From: Dactylosporangium sucinum
GTDB taxonomy: Bacteria > Actinomycetota > Actinomycetes > Mycobacteriales > Micromonosporaceae
Reading direction: 5' to 3'
NCBI RefSeq assembly: GCF_014647515.1
Contig: NZ_BMPI01000014.1
Location: forward strand, 1-64,000
DNA: 64,000 nucleotides
Made by a program: the position numbers and the translations under genes
Part shown: positions 30,826 through 39,549 of the stretch, piece by piece
How the letters are laid out: the number at the start of each line of letters is the position of its first letter
How positions within the stretch are numbered: position 1 is the first letter of the stretch
Notes under the pieces: generated by a model
What the model saw: only the letters and a program-made list of their open reading frames with translations
Told to the model about the DNA's origin: nothing
The model's database searches: none

Positions 30826-31947
30826 TTGCCCACCACTGCGCGACGCGCGGCGGTGCTGGTGCTCGGACTGGTGGCGGCGCTGCTCGTCGCGCCGACGCCG
30901 GCCCAGGCGCACGGGGTCGCGATGGCCCCAGGCAGCCGCACCTATCTGTGCTATGTGGACGGTCTGCGCTCAAACGGCCAGATCATCCCGACCAACCCGG
31001 CGTGTGCCGACGCCGTCGCCCAGGGCGGCCAGCAGCCGCTCTACGACTGGTTCGGTGTACTGCGCTCCGACGCCAACGGCCGTACCACCGGGTTCATCCC
31101 GGACGGCCAGATCTGCGGCGCCGGCACCACGAAGTACGCCGCGTACAACGCCGCCCGCACCGACTGGCCCACCACCCACCTGACCGCCGGATCGACGATC
31201 CAGCTGCGCTACAGCAACTGGGCCGCGCACCCCGGCACGTTCCACGTGTACATCACCAAGAACGGCTGGAACCCGACCACCCCGCTCGCCTGGGGTGACC
31301 TGGAGTCGTTCTGGAGCTCGACCGACCCGCCGCAGTCCGGCCCGGCCGGCGGCCTCAACTACTACTACTTCAACACCACGCTGCCGGCGGGCAAATCCGG
31401 CCGGCACATCCTGTACGTCCAGTGGGTCCGCTCGGACAGCCAGGAGAACTTCTTCAGCTGCTCCGACGTCGTCTTCGACGGCGGCAACGGCGAGGTGACG
31501 GGCATCGGCGGTACCGGAAACCCCTCACCCTCGGCGTCCGTCTCGTCGTCGCCGTCGCCGCGGCCCTCGGTCTCCACGTCGCCGTCGCCGTCCAGGTCGC
31601 CCTCGGCGTCCGCGTCGCCGTCCGGCGGCACCGGCACCGGTGGCTGCACCGCGACCTGGAACATCGTCCCGTCCAGCTGGGCCGGGCACTTCCAGGCCGA
31701 GGTCACCGTGAAGAACAACGGCACGGGCACCCTCAACGGGTGGACGGTCCGCTGGACGTACCAGAACGGACAGGGCTTCGAAGGCTCACCGTGGAACGGC
31801 ACCGTCGTCAGCCAGCCGCCGAACGTGGCGGTGAAGAACGTCGACTGGAACCGCGTCCTCGGGCCCGGCGCGAGCACCTCGTTCGGGTTCAACGCCACCG
31901 GCACGGCCCCCGCGACCGCGCCGGCCCTCACCTGCACCAGTCCCTGA
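30826..31947 (+). CDS. Secreted AA10 lytic polysaccharide monooxygenase with CBM2
   Basis: A 373-residue exported copper enzyme that oxidatively cleaves crystalline cellulose or chitin. The 28-residue signal peptide ends AQA, exposing H29 (HGVAMAP) as the N-terminal ligand of the histidine brace; the second ligand is the His of NWAAHPG. The AA10 domain runs to ~225, followed by a Ser/Pro linker and a C-terminal CBM2 (from CTATWNIVPSSWAGHF, with exposed Trp residues and a Cys pair). CBM2 favours cellulose as substrate. TTG 30826 is chosen because AAGGAG lies seven bases upstream and yields a perfect signal peptide; ATG 30793 would add an Arg/Cys-rich prefix. No copy of the LacI operator was found upstream. 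Confidence 0.93.
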   Translation: MPTTARRAAVLVLGLVAALLVAPTPAQAHGVAMAPGSRTYLCYVDGLRSNGQIIPTNPACADAVAQGGQQPLYDWFGVLRSDANGRTTGFIPDGQICGAGTTKYAAYNAARTDWPTTHLTAGSTIQLRYSNWAAHPGTFHVYITKNGWNPTTPLAWGDLESFWSSTDPPQSGPAGGLNYYYFNTTLPAGKSGRHILYVQWVRSDSQENFFSCSDVVFDGGNGEVTGIGGTGNPSPSASVSSSPSPRPSVSTSPSPSRSPSASASPSGGTGTGGCTATWNIVPSSWAGHFQAEVTVKNNGTGTLNGWTVRWTYQNGQGFEGSPWNGTVVSQPPNVAVKNVDWNRVLGPGASTSFGFNATGTAPATAPALTCTSP

Positions 31948-31968
31948 CCCGTCTCTGAAGGGCGCCCG

Positions 31969-32700
31969 ATGTCCCTGCGTCTCCGTTTCGCTCTCGGTCT
32001 GATCTCTGTGGCAGCTGTACTGGCGGTGCTCGTCATCGTGACGCGCACGCCGGGCGAGCCGGCGCCGCAGAAGGATGTCGTGCACTCGGTCACCGGGACG
32101 TTGGGCGCCCGGCAGGAGGTCCAGCTGGAGGTGGTCAGCGGCGCCGAGTCGGTGGTCATCCACAGCGAGGCGATGGAGGGGTACCTGTACCGCGCCTCCA
32201 CCCTGCCGGGCAGCCGGGTCGAGCCGGTCGTCGAGGACACCGGCCAGACGATCAAGCTCAGCCTCACCGGCACCGAGATCGCCGGGCAGGCGACCGTCCA
32301 CGTGTACCTCAACAACACCGTCCGCTGGCAGCTCAAGCTGGCCGGCGGCGGCCTGCGCCAGGTCGTCGACTTCGCCACCGGCCGGCTGGCCGGCATCGAC
32401 GTGGTCGCCGGCGTGCAGGAGCTGGAGGTCACCGTGCCGAAGCCGGAGGGCACCATGCCGATCCGCGTCGGCGGCGTCGGCCGTCTGGCGGTGCACGCCC
32501 CGACCGGGCCGCCGGCGCAGCTCACCCTCGGCGCGGGCTGCACGGTCGGCGAGGCCCGCCTCGACGACCAGGCGAAGCAGAACCTCACGTCCGGCGCGGT
32601 CGTCGCCGGGGCGGGCTGGGCGAGCGCTACCGACCGGTACGCGCTGCAGGTCGACGGGGGCGCCGCCACGGTACAGCTGGATCGCCGCCCCGGCCCGTGA
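31969..32700 (+). CDS. Membrane-anchored extracytoplasmic protein, unknown function
   Basis: A 243-residue protein with one N-terminal membrane segment (FALGLISVAAVLAVLVIV) and a beta-rich exported domain with short strand repeats (VQLEVVSGAESVVIHSE, ATVHVYLNNTVRWQLKLAGGG, RLAGIDVVAGVQELEVTVP), reminiscent of DUF4097-like adhesin beta-helices. It follows the LPMO gene by 21 bases and could be co-transcribed. No catalytic motif is seen. Its stop is two bases from that of the convergent membrane protein gene. Confidence 0.75.
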   Translation: MSLRLRFALGLISVAAVLAVLVIVTRTPGEPAPQKDVVHSVTGTLGARQEVQLEVVSGAESVVIHSEAMEGYLYRASTLPGSRVEPVVEDTGQTIKLSLTGTEIAGQATVHVYLNNTVRWQLKLAGGGLRQVVDFATGRLAGIDVVAGVQELEVTVPKPEGTMPIRVGGVGRLAVHAPTGPPAQLTLGAGCTVGEARLDDQAKQNLTSGAVVAGAGWASATDRYALQVDGGAATVQLDRRPGP

Positions 32701-32702
32701 GC

Positions 32703-33179
32703 TTACGCCCGCCGTCGCACCAGGTGGTGGGCCACGAAGAACAGCCAGGCCGCCAGCGGCAGCTCCACGAGGACCCCGGTCGCGATGCTCACCCAGCGCT
32801 CGGGGCCGGACGCGGTCATGATGTCGAACCAGGCGTCGCACAGCAGCAGCGAGCCGCTCACCGCGGCGGCCAGGATCACGATCCGCCGGCGGCGCAGGGC
32901 GGCCCACGCGGTCACGGCGAGGGCGGCGCCGAGCACGACGTCGAAGCCGACCCACGTGGCCCGCCAGTGCCCGGCGAGGTACCGAGGGGGCAGCGTCGCG
33001 GCGAGGATCACGATCCACGGGATCATGATCGCGCTGGCGATCGCGGCGACGACGACGAAGCGGATCCGGGCGCGCTCCTGCGCGAGCGTCCGCGCGGGCG
33101 GCGCCATGTCCGCGAGCCGGCGGGCAAGCTCGGCACGTTCGGCCGCGCCCAGCTCGCTGAGGTCGCGGTCGGTGATCAC
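32703..33179 (-). CDS. Four-helix membrane protein, unknown function
   Basis: A 158-residue protein with a charged N-terminal helix (RDLSELGAAERAELARRLADM) and four membrane segments (FVVVAAIASAIMIPWIVILA, VGFDVVLGAALAVTAWAAL, IVILAAAVSGSLLLCDAWF, VLVELPLAAWLFFVAHHL). The 'LCDAWFDI' motif is noticeable but not assigned. GTG start at 33179. It is separated from pgi, upstream on the same strand, by a strong terminator, so it likely has its own promoter. Confidence 0.8.
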   Translation of the reverse strand: MITDRDLSELGAAERAELARRLADMAPPARTLAQERARIRFVVVAAIASAIMIPWIVILAATLPPRYLAGHWRATWVGFDVVLGAALAVTAWAALRRRRIVILAAAVSGSLLLCDAWFDIMTASGPERWVSIATGVLVELPLAAWLFFVAHHLVRRRA

Positions 33180-33193
33180 GTTTCCCCACGATA

Positions 33194-33224
33194 GCGCGGC
33201 GCCGCCGGCCAGGCGGCGCCGCGC
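33194..33224 (-). terminator. Strong hairpin after pgi
   Basis: A perfect 13-bp inverted repeat (arms 33194-33206 and 33212-33224, loop GGCCA) begins seven bases past the pgi stop. As in many high-GC actinobacteria it lacks a long T-run. Confidence 0.8.
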
Positions 33225-33230
33225 CGCAGG

Positions 33231-34862
33231 TCAGCGGCCCCGGTCGGCCCGGTACTTGGCCACGAGCGTGGACGTCGACGAGTCGAGTCCGGGGATCTGC
33301 GCGCCCTCGGTGAGGGCCGGCTCGATCCGCTTGGCGAGGACCTTGCCGAGCTCGACGCCCCACTGGTCGAAGGAGTCGATGTCCCAGATCGCGCCCTGGA
33401 CGAAGACCTTGTGCTCGTACAGCGCGATGAGCTGGCCGAGCACCGACGGGTTCAGCTCGCCGGCCAGGATCGTCGTGGTCGGGCGGTCGCCACGGAACGT
33501 GCGGTGGGGCACCTCCTTCTCGGCCACACCCTCGGCCGCCACCTGCTCGGCCGGCTTGCCGAACGCGAGCGCCTGGCCCTGCGCGAACATGTTCGCCATC
33601 AGCAGGTCGTGCTGGCCGGCCAGATCGGCGAGCTCGGCGACCGGGCGGGCGAACCCGATGAGGTCGGCCGGGATGAGCGCGGTGCCCTGGTGGATGAGCT
33701 GGTAGTAGGCGTGCTGCCCGTTGGTGCCGGGCGTGCCCCAGACGATCGGCCCGGTCTCCCACTCGACCGGCTTGCCGTCGCGGGCGACGGACTTGCCGTT
33801 CGACTCCATGTCGAGCTGCTGGAGGTACGCGGTGAACCGCGAGAGATAGTGGCTGTACGGCAGGACGGCGTGCGTCTGTGCGTCGTGGAAGTCGCGGTAC
33901 CAGATGCCGAGCAGGCCCAGCAGGAGCGGCGCGTTCTGCTCGGGCGGGGCGGTGCGGAAGTGCTCGTCCATGCGGTGGAAGCCGTCGAGCATCTGGCGGA
34001 AGCCGTCCGGCCCGAGGGCGATCATGAGCGACAGGCCGATGGCCGAGTCGTACGAGTAGCGGCCGCCGACCCAGTCCCAGAACTCGAACATGTTCGCCGT
34101 GTCGATGCCGAACTTGGCGACCTCGCCGGCGTTCGTGGACACCGCGACGAAGTGCTTGGCCACCGCGCTCTCGTCGCCGAGCTGCGCGACGAGCCAGCGG
34201 CGGGCCGCGGTCGCGTTGGTGATCGTCTCGATCGTGGTGAAGGTCTTCGACGAGATGATGAACAGCGTCTTGGCCGGGTCGGCGGCGCGCACGGCCTCGT
34301 GCAGGTCGGCGCCGTCGACGTTGGAGACGAAGTGGAAGGTCAGGCCGCGGTCGGTGAAGGCGCGCAGGGCCTCGTAGGCCATCGCCGGGCCGAGGTCGGA
34401 GCCGCCGATGCCGATGTTGACGATCGTGGTGATCCGCTCGCCGGTGTGGCCCTTCCACTCACCCGTGCGGATGCGGTCGGCGAACGCCGCCATGCGGTCG
34501 AGCACCGCGTGGACCTTCGGCACGACGTTCTCGCCGTCGACCTCGATCACGGCGTCGCGGGGCGCGCGGAGGGCGACGTGGAGCACGGCGCGGTGCTCGG
34601 TGAAGTTGATCTTATCGCCGTGGAACATGGCGTCGCGCAGCTCGGCCACCCGCCGGGCGGCGGCCAGCTCGCGCAGCAGCGCGAGGGTCTCGTCGGTGAC
34701 GAGGTGCTTGGCGTAGTCGAGGTAGAGGTCGCCGACCTGCAGCGAGTAGCGCCGGCCGCGGTCCGCGTCGGCGGCGAAGAGGTCACGCAGGTGCACCTCT
34801 CCGAGCTCGGCGCGGTGCTTGGCGAGCGCCGCCCACTCGGGCAGATGGTTGAGCCGAGACAT
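33231..34862 (-). CDS. pgi: Glucose-6-phosphate isomerase
   Basis: A 543-residue phosphoglucose isomerase interconverting glucose-6-phosphate and fructose-6-phosphate in glycolysis and gluconeogenesis. The family signatures are clear: [28 protein letters not shown] (phosphate loop), [20 protein letters not shown] with the catalytic Glu/His region, and the C-terminal [12 protein letters not shown] with its catalytic Lys. Length is that of the large (bacterial/eukaryotic) form. The ATG has AGGAG upstream. A single gene between two terminators, so probably monocistronic. Confidence 0.98.
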   Translation of the reverse strand: MSRLNHLPEWAALAKHRAELGEVHLRDLFAADADRGRRYSLQVGDLYLDYAKHLVTDETLALLRELAAARRVAELRDAMFHGDKINFTEHRAVLHVALRAPRDAVIEVDGENVVPKVHAVLDRMAAFADRIRTGEWKGHTGERITTIVNIGIGGSDLGPAMAYEALRAFTDRGLTFHFVSNVDGADLHEAVRAADPAKTLFIISSKTFTTIETITNATAARRWLVAQLGDESAVAKHFVAVSTNAGEVAKFGIDTANMFEFWDWVGGRYSYDSAIGLSLMIALGPDGFRQMLDGFHRMDEHFRTAPPEQNAPLLLGLLGIWYRDFHDAQTHAVLPYSHYLSRFTAYLQQLDMESNGKSVARDGKPVEWETGPIVWGTPGTNGQHAYYQLIHQGTALIPADLIGFARPVAELADLAGQHDLLMANMFAQGQALAFGKPAEQVAAEGVAEKEVPHRTFRGDRPTTTILAGELNPSVLGQLIALYEHKVFVQGAIWDIDSFDQWGVELGKVLAKRIEPALTEGAQIPGLDSSTSTLVAKYRADRGR

Positions 34863-35001
34863 CAGGAACTCCTAGCTCAGTCAGCACTGTCCCCGTGATT
34901 CTGCCTGTTTCGCGGCCGTCTCGTCCCTGATGTCGCGATCTTGCAGGGATGTCGCGGGACAAACCGGGCATTAGCGGCGTGTCCGGGCGAGTTCGTTTCG
35001 T

Positions 35002-35039
35002 GGTAGCGAAACTGGTGCTCCAGGCCCAGTTTTCCTACC
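35002..35039 (-). terminator. Imperfect hairpin after the TauE/SafE gene
   Basis: GGTAG and AAACTGG at 35002-35015 pair with CCAGTTT and CTACC at 35026-35039, with two-base internal bulges and a 10-base loop, seven bases past the exporter gene's stop. The remaining sequence to pgi (34863-35001) shows only a short direct repeat of GATGTCGCG. Confidence 0.6.
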
Positions 35040-35045
35040 GCCTGC

Positions 35046-35942
35046 CTAGCGGCGGACGGCGGGCGCCGGCTCCGACGACCCGGACAGCTCGGACGACATG
35101 CGCCGGCGGCGCCAGCCCTCGAACACGGCGACGGCCACCGCGACGCCGACGATCGACAGCACCGGCACGGTCGGGACGTCGAACAGCTTCAGCGCGCTCG
35201 CGAGCAGCACGATGATCAGCGCCGCCCGGACCACGCCGGCCGGGGCCCGCGACGACAGCCGGGCACCGATCAGCACGCCCGGCACCGAGCCGATGAGCAC
35301 GGCCCCGGCGAGGTCCAGCTTCAGGTCACCGAAGATCGCGTGGCCCAGGGCCGCCGCCGCGACGAGCGGGATGGCCTGCACGAGGTCGGTGCCGACGAGG
35401 TCGTTCGCGCGCAGCATGGGGTACAACGCGAGCAGAATGACGATGATCAGCGATCCGGAGCCGACGGACGTCATGCCCACGACGAGGCCGCCGAGCGCGC
35501 CGAGCAGCACCGTGGGCACCGGCCGCACCTTGACGTCGGCGATCGCGCCGGTGGCCTGCGTCGAGCGGCGGCTGTACGTCTTGTAGAGCAGGCCGCCCAC
35601 CGCGAGCAGCAGCGCCACCCCGAGGGCGTTCCGGACGACTCCCTGCACCCCGTCGCCGCCGCCGATCGCGCGCATGAGCAGCACGCCGGCGAACGCACTC
35701 GGCACGCTGCCCAGGCACAGCCAGCGCACCAGCGCCCAGTTGACGGTGCCGCGGCGAGCGTGCACCCAGCCGCCGAACGGCTTCATCACCGCGCTCGCGG
35801 CGAGGTCGCTGGAGACGGCCGCGAGCGGGGGCACGCCGAAGAACAGCACGAGGATCGGCGTCATCAGCGCACCACCGCCCATGCCGGTGAGGCCGACGAT
35901 CACGCCGACGCCGAGCCCGGCCAGGGCCATCACGGGGTCCAT
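35046..35942 (-). CDS. TauE/SafE family sulfite/organosulfonate exporter-like protein
   Basis: A 298-residue membrane protein with about eight hydrophobic segments and the internal duplication typical of this family. The N-terminal GVGVIVGLTGMGGGALMTPILVLFFG and the repeat-half 'GMTSVGSGSLIIVILLAL' are the conserved re-entrant motifs. Family members export sulfite, sulfonates or sulfoacetate, or are uncharacterised; no sulfur-metabolism gene is nearby, so the substrate is open. The C-terminus is Arg- and Ser-rich. ATG start at 35942. Confidence 0.9.
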   Translation of the reverse strand: MDPVMALAGLGVGVIVGLTGMGGGALMTPILVLFFGVPPLAAVSSDLAASAVMKPFGGWVHARRGTVNWALVRWLCLGSVPSAFAGVLLMRAIGGGDGVQGVVRNALGVALLLAVGGLLYKTYSRRSTQATGAIADVKVRPVPTVLLGALGGLVVGMTSVGSGSLIIVILLALYPMLRANDLVGTDLVQAIPLVAAAALGHAIFGDLKLDLAGAVLIGSVPGVLIGARLSSRAPAGVVRAALIIVLLASALKLFDVPTVPVLSIVGVAVAVAVFEGWRRRRMSSELSGSSEPAPAVRR

Positions 35943-36036
35943 CCGGAGAAGTCTGCCGACCGGTCGGCCTCCTGTCCATTATCCCGAGTGAGAAAGTGGG
36001 TATGAGCACGGCGGTGTCTCCCACTACGGTGTCGGC

Positions 36037-36576
36037 ATGACCGTGCGGGGGCAGGTTCGGCTGGCGTTTGCAGCCGTCGCGACGACGGCGCTGCTGCTCG
36101 CCGTCGATGTCGCGTTGTCGGCGGCTGCGCTGATCCACCTTTCCGGCCTCAAGCTGCGGATGGTCTCGCAGCAGCAGCTGCACCAGGTGCGCATCGACAT
36201 GACCAACAACCTGGTCGTGGCCGCCGTCGGCGCGGTCATCGTCGGGGTGCTCGTGCTGGTCGTGCGCATCCCGTCGAACAAGGTGCGGGTGGCCCTGTGG
36301 ACCCTCGGGCCGTTGCTCGCGCTGGCCCTGCTCTGCGGGATCGTCGGCGGGCCGGAGTGGGCGGTCGCGCCGACCGGCGAGGAGCCGCAGCAGGTGCGCG
36401 ACGAGTACGCGCAGGCGGTCCCGGGCTGGTATGTCACGTTCCACGGGATCACCGGGCTGCTCGCCGCCGCGTTGCTGATCTTCGTCGCCGTGTTCGTCAC
36501 CCGCGGCGACATGCGCGAGTACTATCTGGACAACGTGGACGGGACGCGGTACCGCTCCTGGGTCGACCGCGCCTAG
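36037..36576 (+). CDS. Four-helix membrane protein, unknown function
   Basis: A 179-residue protein with four hydrophobic segments (FAAVATTALLLAVDVALSAAAL, NLVVAAVGAVIVGVLVLVV, ALWTLGPLLALALLCGIVGG, GLLAAALLIFVAVFVT) and an extracytoplasmic loop rich in Glu/Gln between the last two. C-terminus DNVDGTRYRSWVDRA is polar. No domain recognised. A second membrane protein gene starts 10 bases after its stop, suggesting an operon. Confidence 0.8.
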   Translation: MTVRGQVRLAFAAVATTALLLAVDVALSAAALIHLSGLKLRMVSQQQLHQVRIDMTNNLVVAAVGAVIVGVLVLVVRIPSNKVRVALWTLGPLLALALLCGIVGGPEWAVAPTGEEPQQVRDEYAQAVPGWYVTFHGITGLLAAALLIFVAVFVTRGDMREYYLDNVDGTRYRSWVDRA

Positions 36577-36586
36577 AGTGTCGCCC

Positions 36587-37246
36587 GTGACGCAACCGCC
36601 GACGCCCCCCGGTCCGCGCCCGCCCGAGTGGCAGCGTCCGCAGGTGCCGCCGGGCGGCTACCAGGTGCCCCCGGGGCCGGTGGCCAAGCGGATCCCGGAG
36701 GACCTGCCCTTCGTGGTGCGCCACAGCAAGCTCAAGCGGGCGGCGGTCATGGTCCCGATCCTCCTGCTCCTGGTGCTGGTGCTCGCCTGCGCGGTCGCGC
36801 GCCTGGCGCTGCCCGACGACGCCGACAGCACCAGCGGCGACGCGGTCGCCGTGGCGTTCTTCACGGTGTGCATGCTGCTGGTCTTCGGCGCGGCCGTCAC
36901 GCTGCAGATCGCGCTGGTCACCTCGGGCGGGCCGGTGCTCGCGGCGAGCCCGGCCGGGCTGTGGATCAAAACCCGGCCGACCCGCGGCCAGGCCATCTGG
37001 CTGCCCTGGGAGAGCGTCGAGCGGATCTCCCGGCGCCGGTGGGGGCTGGAGAAGCTGCTGGTGGTCACGCCGCGCGACCCGCGGGCCGAGGGTAGCCTGG
37101 GCGTGTTCACGGCCGTCGACGCGAGCCTGCTGAAGCTGTTCTACGGCTCCGGCTTCACCGCCCCGCTGACCTTCGCCGACCGCCGTGAGACCGAAATCAT
37201 GACCGCGCTCACACAGCTGAGCTCCGGCCGGATTTCGATCGCGTAG
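36587..37246 (+). CDS. Membrane protein with PH-like C-terminal domain, unknown function
   Basis: About 219 residues. A Pro-rich N-terminal tail (PPTPPGPRPPEW) precedes two membrane segments (AAVMVPILLLLVLVLACAVA, VAVAFFTVCMLLVFGAAVTL) and a C-terminal domain with strands such as AASPAGLWIKT, AIWLPWESVERISR and KLLVVTPRDP, the pattern of bacterial PH-like (YdbT/DUF304-type) domains. GTG 36587 is taken; GTG 36578 is also in frame. The 222 bases downstream, before parE, hold a small GCGGGTG/CACCCGC hairpin and no gene. Confidence 0.78.
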   Translation: MTQPPTPPGPRPPEWQRPQVPPGGYQVPPGPVAKRIPEDLPFVVRHSKLKRAAVMVPILLLLVLVLACAVARLALPDDADSTSGDAVAVAFFTVCMLLVFGAAVTLQIALVTSGGPVLAASPAGLWIKTRPTRGQAIWLPWESVERISRRRWGLEKLLVVTPRDPRAEGSLGVFTAVDASLLKLFYGSGFTAPLTFADRRETEIMTALTQLSSGRISIA

Positions 37247-37468
37247 TACCGCGGGTGCGCGCGCCGACACCCGCAAGCCCGACGACGGGCGTACATTTCC
37301 GGACGGTGTTCCGGCCGTAGTGACGTCGTCGCGGCGGTTCGTGGCGGCGGGGTGGCGTTCGGGAAGCGGGCGCGGCGGGCACCACATCGGGCGAGGGTCC
37401 CACGGAATTGTCGGTGGGTCCCGCTACGCTCGCGGCAGCACAGCGTCCAGACATGGGAGAGCATCGAG

Positions 37469-39526
37469 TTGACCGCACAACCCGAGACCTTGTACGGGGC
37501 AGACGACCTCACGCTCCTCGAGGGGCTCGACGCCGTCCGCAAGCGCCCGGGCATGTACATCGGCTCGACCGACAGCCGGGGCGTCGCCCACCTGTTCACC
37601 GAGATCGTCGACAACTGCACCGACGAGGGCATCGCCGGGCACGCCACCAGGGTCGAGGTGACGCTGCACGCCGACGGCTCGGTCCAGGTGGACGACGACG
37701 GCCGCGGCATCCCGACCGACGTGCACGCCAAGTCCGGGATGTCCGGCGTCGAGCTGGTGCTGACCCGGCTGCACGCCGGCGGCAAGTTCGGCGGCTCCGG
37801 CTACAAGACCTCCGGCGGCCTGCACGGTGTCGGCGCGTCCGCGGTCAACGCGCTGTCCACGCGCTACGACGTCACCGTCCGGCGCGACGGCAAGATCCAC
37901 CACATGTCGTTCCAGCACGGCGTGCCGGGCGAGTTCGACGGCCAGGGCGCCAACGCGAAGTTCAGCCGCCACGGCGGGCTGACGGTGCAGGGCCGGATGA
38001 AGCGCGGCTCGTCCACCGGCACCTCGACCCGTTACTGGCACGACCCGCGCTACTTCGAGACCGGGGCGGCGCTGGACACCGAGGTCGTGCGGGCCAAGCT
38101 GCGCAACACGGCGTTCCTCGTGCCCGGCGTGACCTATGTGCTGAAGGACGCCACCCAGGGCGCGATCACGACCGAGACGTTCCACTACCCCCACGGCCTG
38201 TCCGACATGGTGGAGTTCCTGGCCCCGAGCGGCGACAAGCCGGTCTGCGGCACGCTGCTCATCAACGGCGAGGGGCAGTACAAGGAGAACGCCGCCGACG
38301 AGAACGGCGTGATGAAGGCCAACGTCGAGCGGCGGGCCGAGGTCGAGATCGCCCTGCGCTGGGGCACCGGCTACGAGCGCGTCGTCGAGTGCTTCACCAA
38401 CACGATCCGCAACATGCACGGCGGCACGCACCGGCGCGGCTTCGAGCGTGGCGCGCTGCGGGCCCTCGCCGACGCGATCCGCAACACGCGCGGCCTGCTG
38501 CGGCCCAAGGAGGACCTGCCGACGATCGAGGACGTGCTGGAGGGCATGACCGCGGTCATCCACGTGCGCATCCCCGAGCCGCAGTTCACCTCCCAGACCA
38601 AGGACGAGCTGTCCACCGCCCCGGTGACGCGGGTCGTGCAGCAGGTCGTCGAGCAGCACCTCAAGGCCTGGGTCGAGGCCCGCAAGACCAAGGTCGAGGC
38701 CCGCACGGTCCTGCAGAAGATCGTCGACGCGGCCCGGGTGCGGCTCACCCAGAAGCAGCAGAAGGACGCGGCCCGGCGCAAGACGGCCCTGGAGGGCGCG
38801 TCGATGCCGGCGAAGCTGGTCGACTGCCGCTCCACCGGCGTCAAGCGCAGCGAGCTGTTCATCGTCGAGGGCGACAGCGCGCTCGGCACGGCCCGCATGG
38901 CCCGCTCCTCGGAGTATCAGGCGCTGCTGCCGATCCGCGGCAAGATCCTCAACGTGCAGAAGGCCAACATCCAGCAGGTCCTCGACAACGCCGAGTGCTC
39001 GGCGATCGTCCAGGTCCTCGGGGCCGGCTCGGGCCGCACGTTCGACCTCGAGGCGATGCGCTACGGGCGGATTCTGATCATGGCCGACGCCGACGTCGAC
39101 GGCTCGCACATCCGCACGCTGCTCATCACGCTCTTCGCGAAGTACATGCGCCCGGTCATCGCCGACGGCCGGCTCTACGCCGCCGTCCCGCCGCTGCACA
39201 AGATCGTCACCAAGGGGCGCAACTCCGAGACGATCTACACGTACACCCAGGCCGAGATGTCGAGCACCGTGACCAAGCTGGAGAAGTCCGGCAAACAGGT
39301 CGTGACGCCGATCCCCCGGTTCAAGGGTCTGGGCGAGATGGACGCCGACGAGCTGTGGGACACCACGATGAACCCGGCGACCCGCGCCGTGCGCCGCATC
39401 ACGCTCGACGACGCCGAGGCCGCCGAGGAGGTGCTCGAGCTGCTCATGGGTGAGCGGGTCGAGCCCCGGCGCAACTGGCTCATCGACTCCGCCGCCCGGG
39501 TCGACCAAGACACCATCGACGCCTGA
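37469..39526 (+). CDS. parE: Type IIA DNA topoisomerase subunit B (topoisomerase IV ParE-type)
   Basis: A 685-residue GyrB/ParE-like ATPase. The GHKL ATP site is seen as [16 protein letters not shown] and [14 protein letters not shown]; a transducer domain follows, then the TOPRIM motifs EGDSALG (residues ~470) and [13 protein letters not shown], and the C-terminal [14 protein letters not shown]. It forms the heterotetramer with the ParC-like protein encoded 23 bases downstream and passes one duplex through another using ATP. The TTG start with GGAG nine bases upstream begins the protein at [13 protein letters not shown]. Absence of dnaA, recF or gyrA-type neighbours makes this the second type IIA pair, not the main gyrase; this is inference. 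Confidence 0.9.
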   Translation: MTAQPETLYGADDLTLLEGLDAVRKRPGMYIGSTDSRGVAHLFTEIVDNCTDEGIAGHATRVEVTLHADGSVQVDDDGRGIPTDVHAKSGMSGVELVLTRLHAGGKFGGSGYKTSGGLHGVGASAVNALSTRYDVTVRRDGKIHHMSFQHGVPGEFDGQGANAKFSRHGGLTVQGRMKRGSSTGTSTRYWHDPRYFETGAALDTEVVRAKLRNTAFLVPGVTYVLKDATQGAITTETFHYPHGLSDMVEFLAPSGDKPVCGTLLINGEGQYKENAADENGVMKANVERRAEVEIALRWGTGYERVVECFTNTIRNMHGGTHRRGFERGALRALADAIRNTRGLLRPKEDLPTIEDVLEGMTAVIHVRIPEPQFTSQTKDELSTAPVTRVVQQVVEQHLKAWVEARKTKVEARTVLQKIVDAARVRLTQKQQKDAARRKTALEGASMPAKLVDCRSTGVKRSELFIVEGDSALGTARMARSSEYQALLPIRGKILNVQKANIQQVLDNAECSAIVQVLGAGSGRTFDLEAMRYGRILIMADADVDGSHIRTLLITLFAKYMRPVIADGRLYAAVPPLHKIVTKGRNSETIYTYTQAEMSSTVTKLEKSGKQVVTPIPRFKGLGEMDADELWDTTMNPATRAVRRITLDDAEAAEEVLELLMGERVEPRRNWLIDSAARVDQDTIDA

Positions 39527-39549
39527 GCCCGGAAGGTCACCAACCCCAG

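Noticed and set aside
34920..34970. Short repeats GATGTCGCG as an operator or attachment site
   Set aside because: Only two loose copies; no integrase, tRNA or matching partner sequence.
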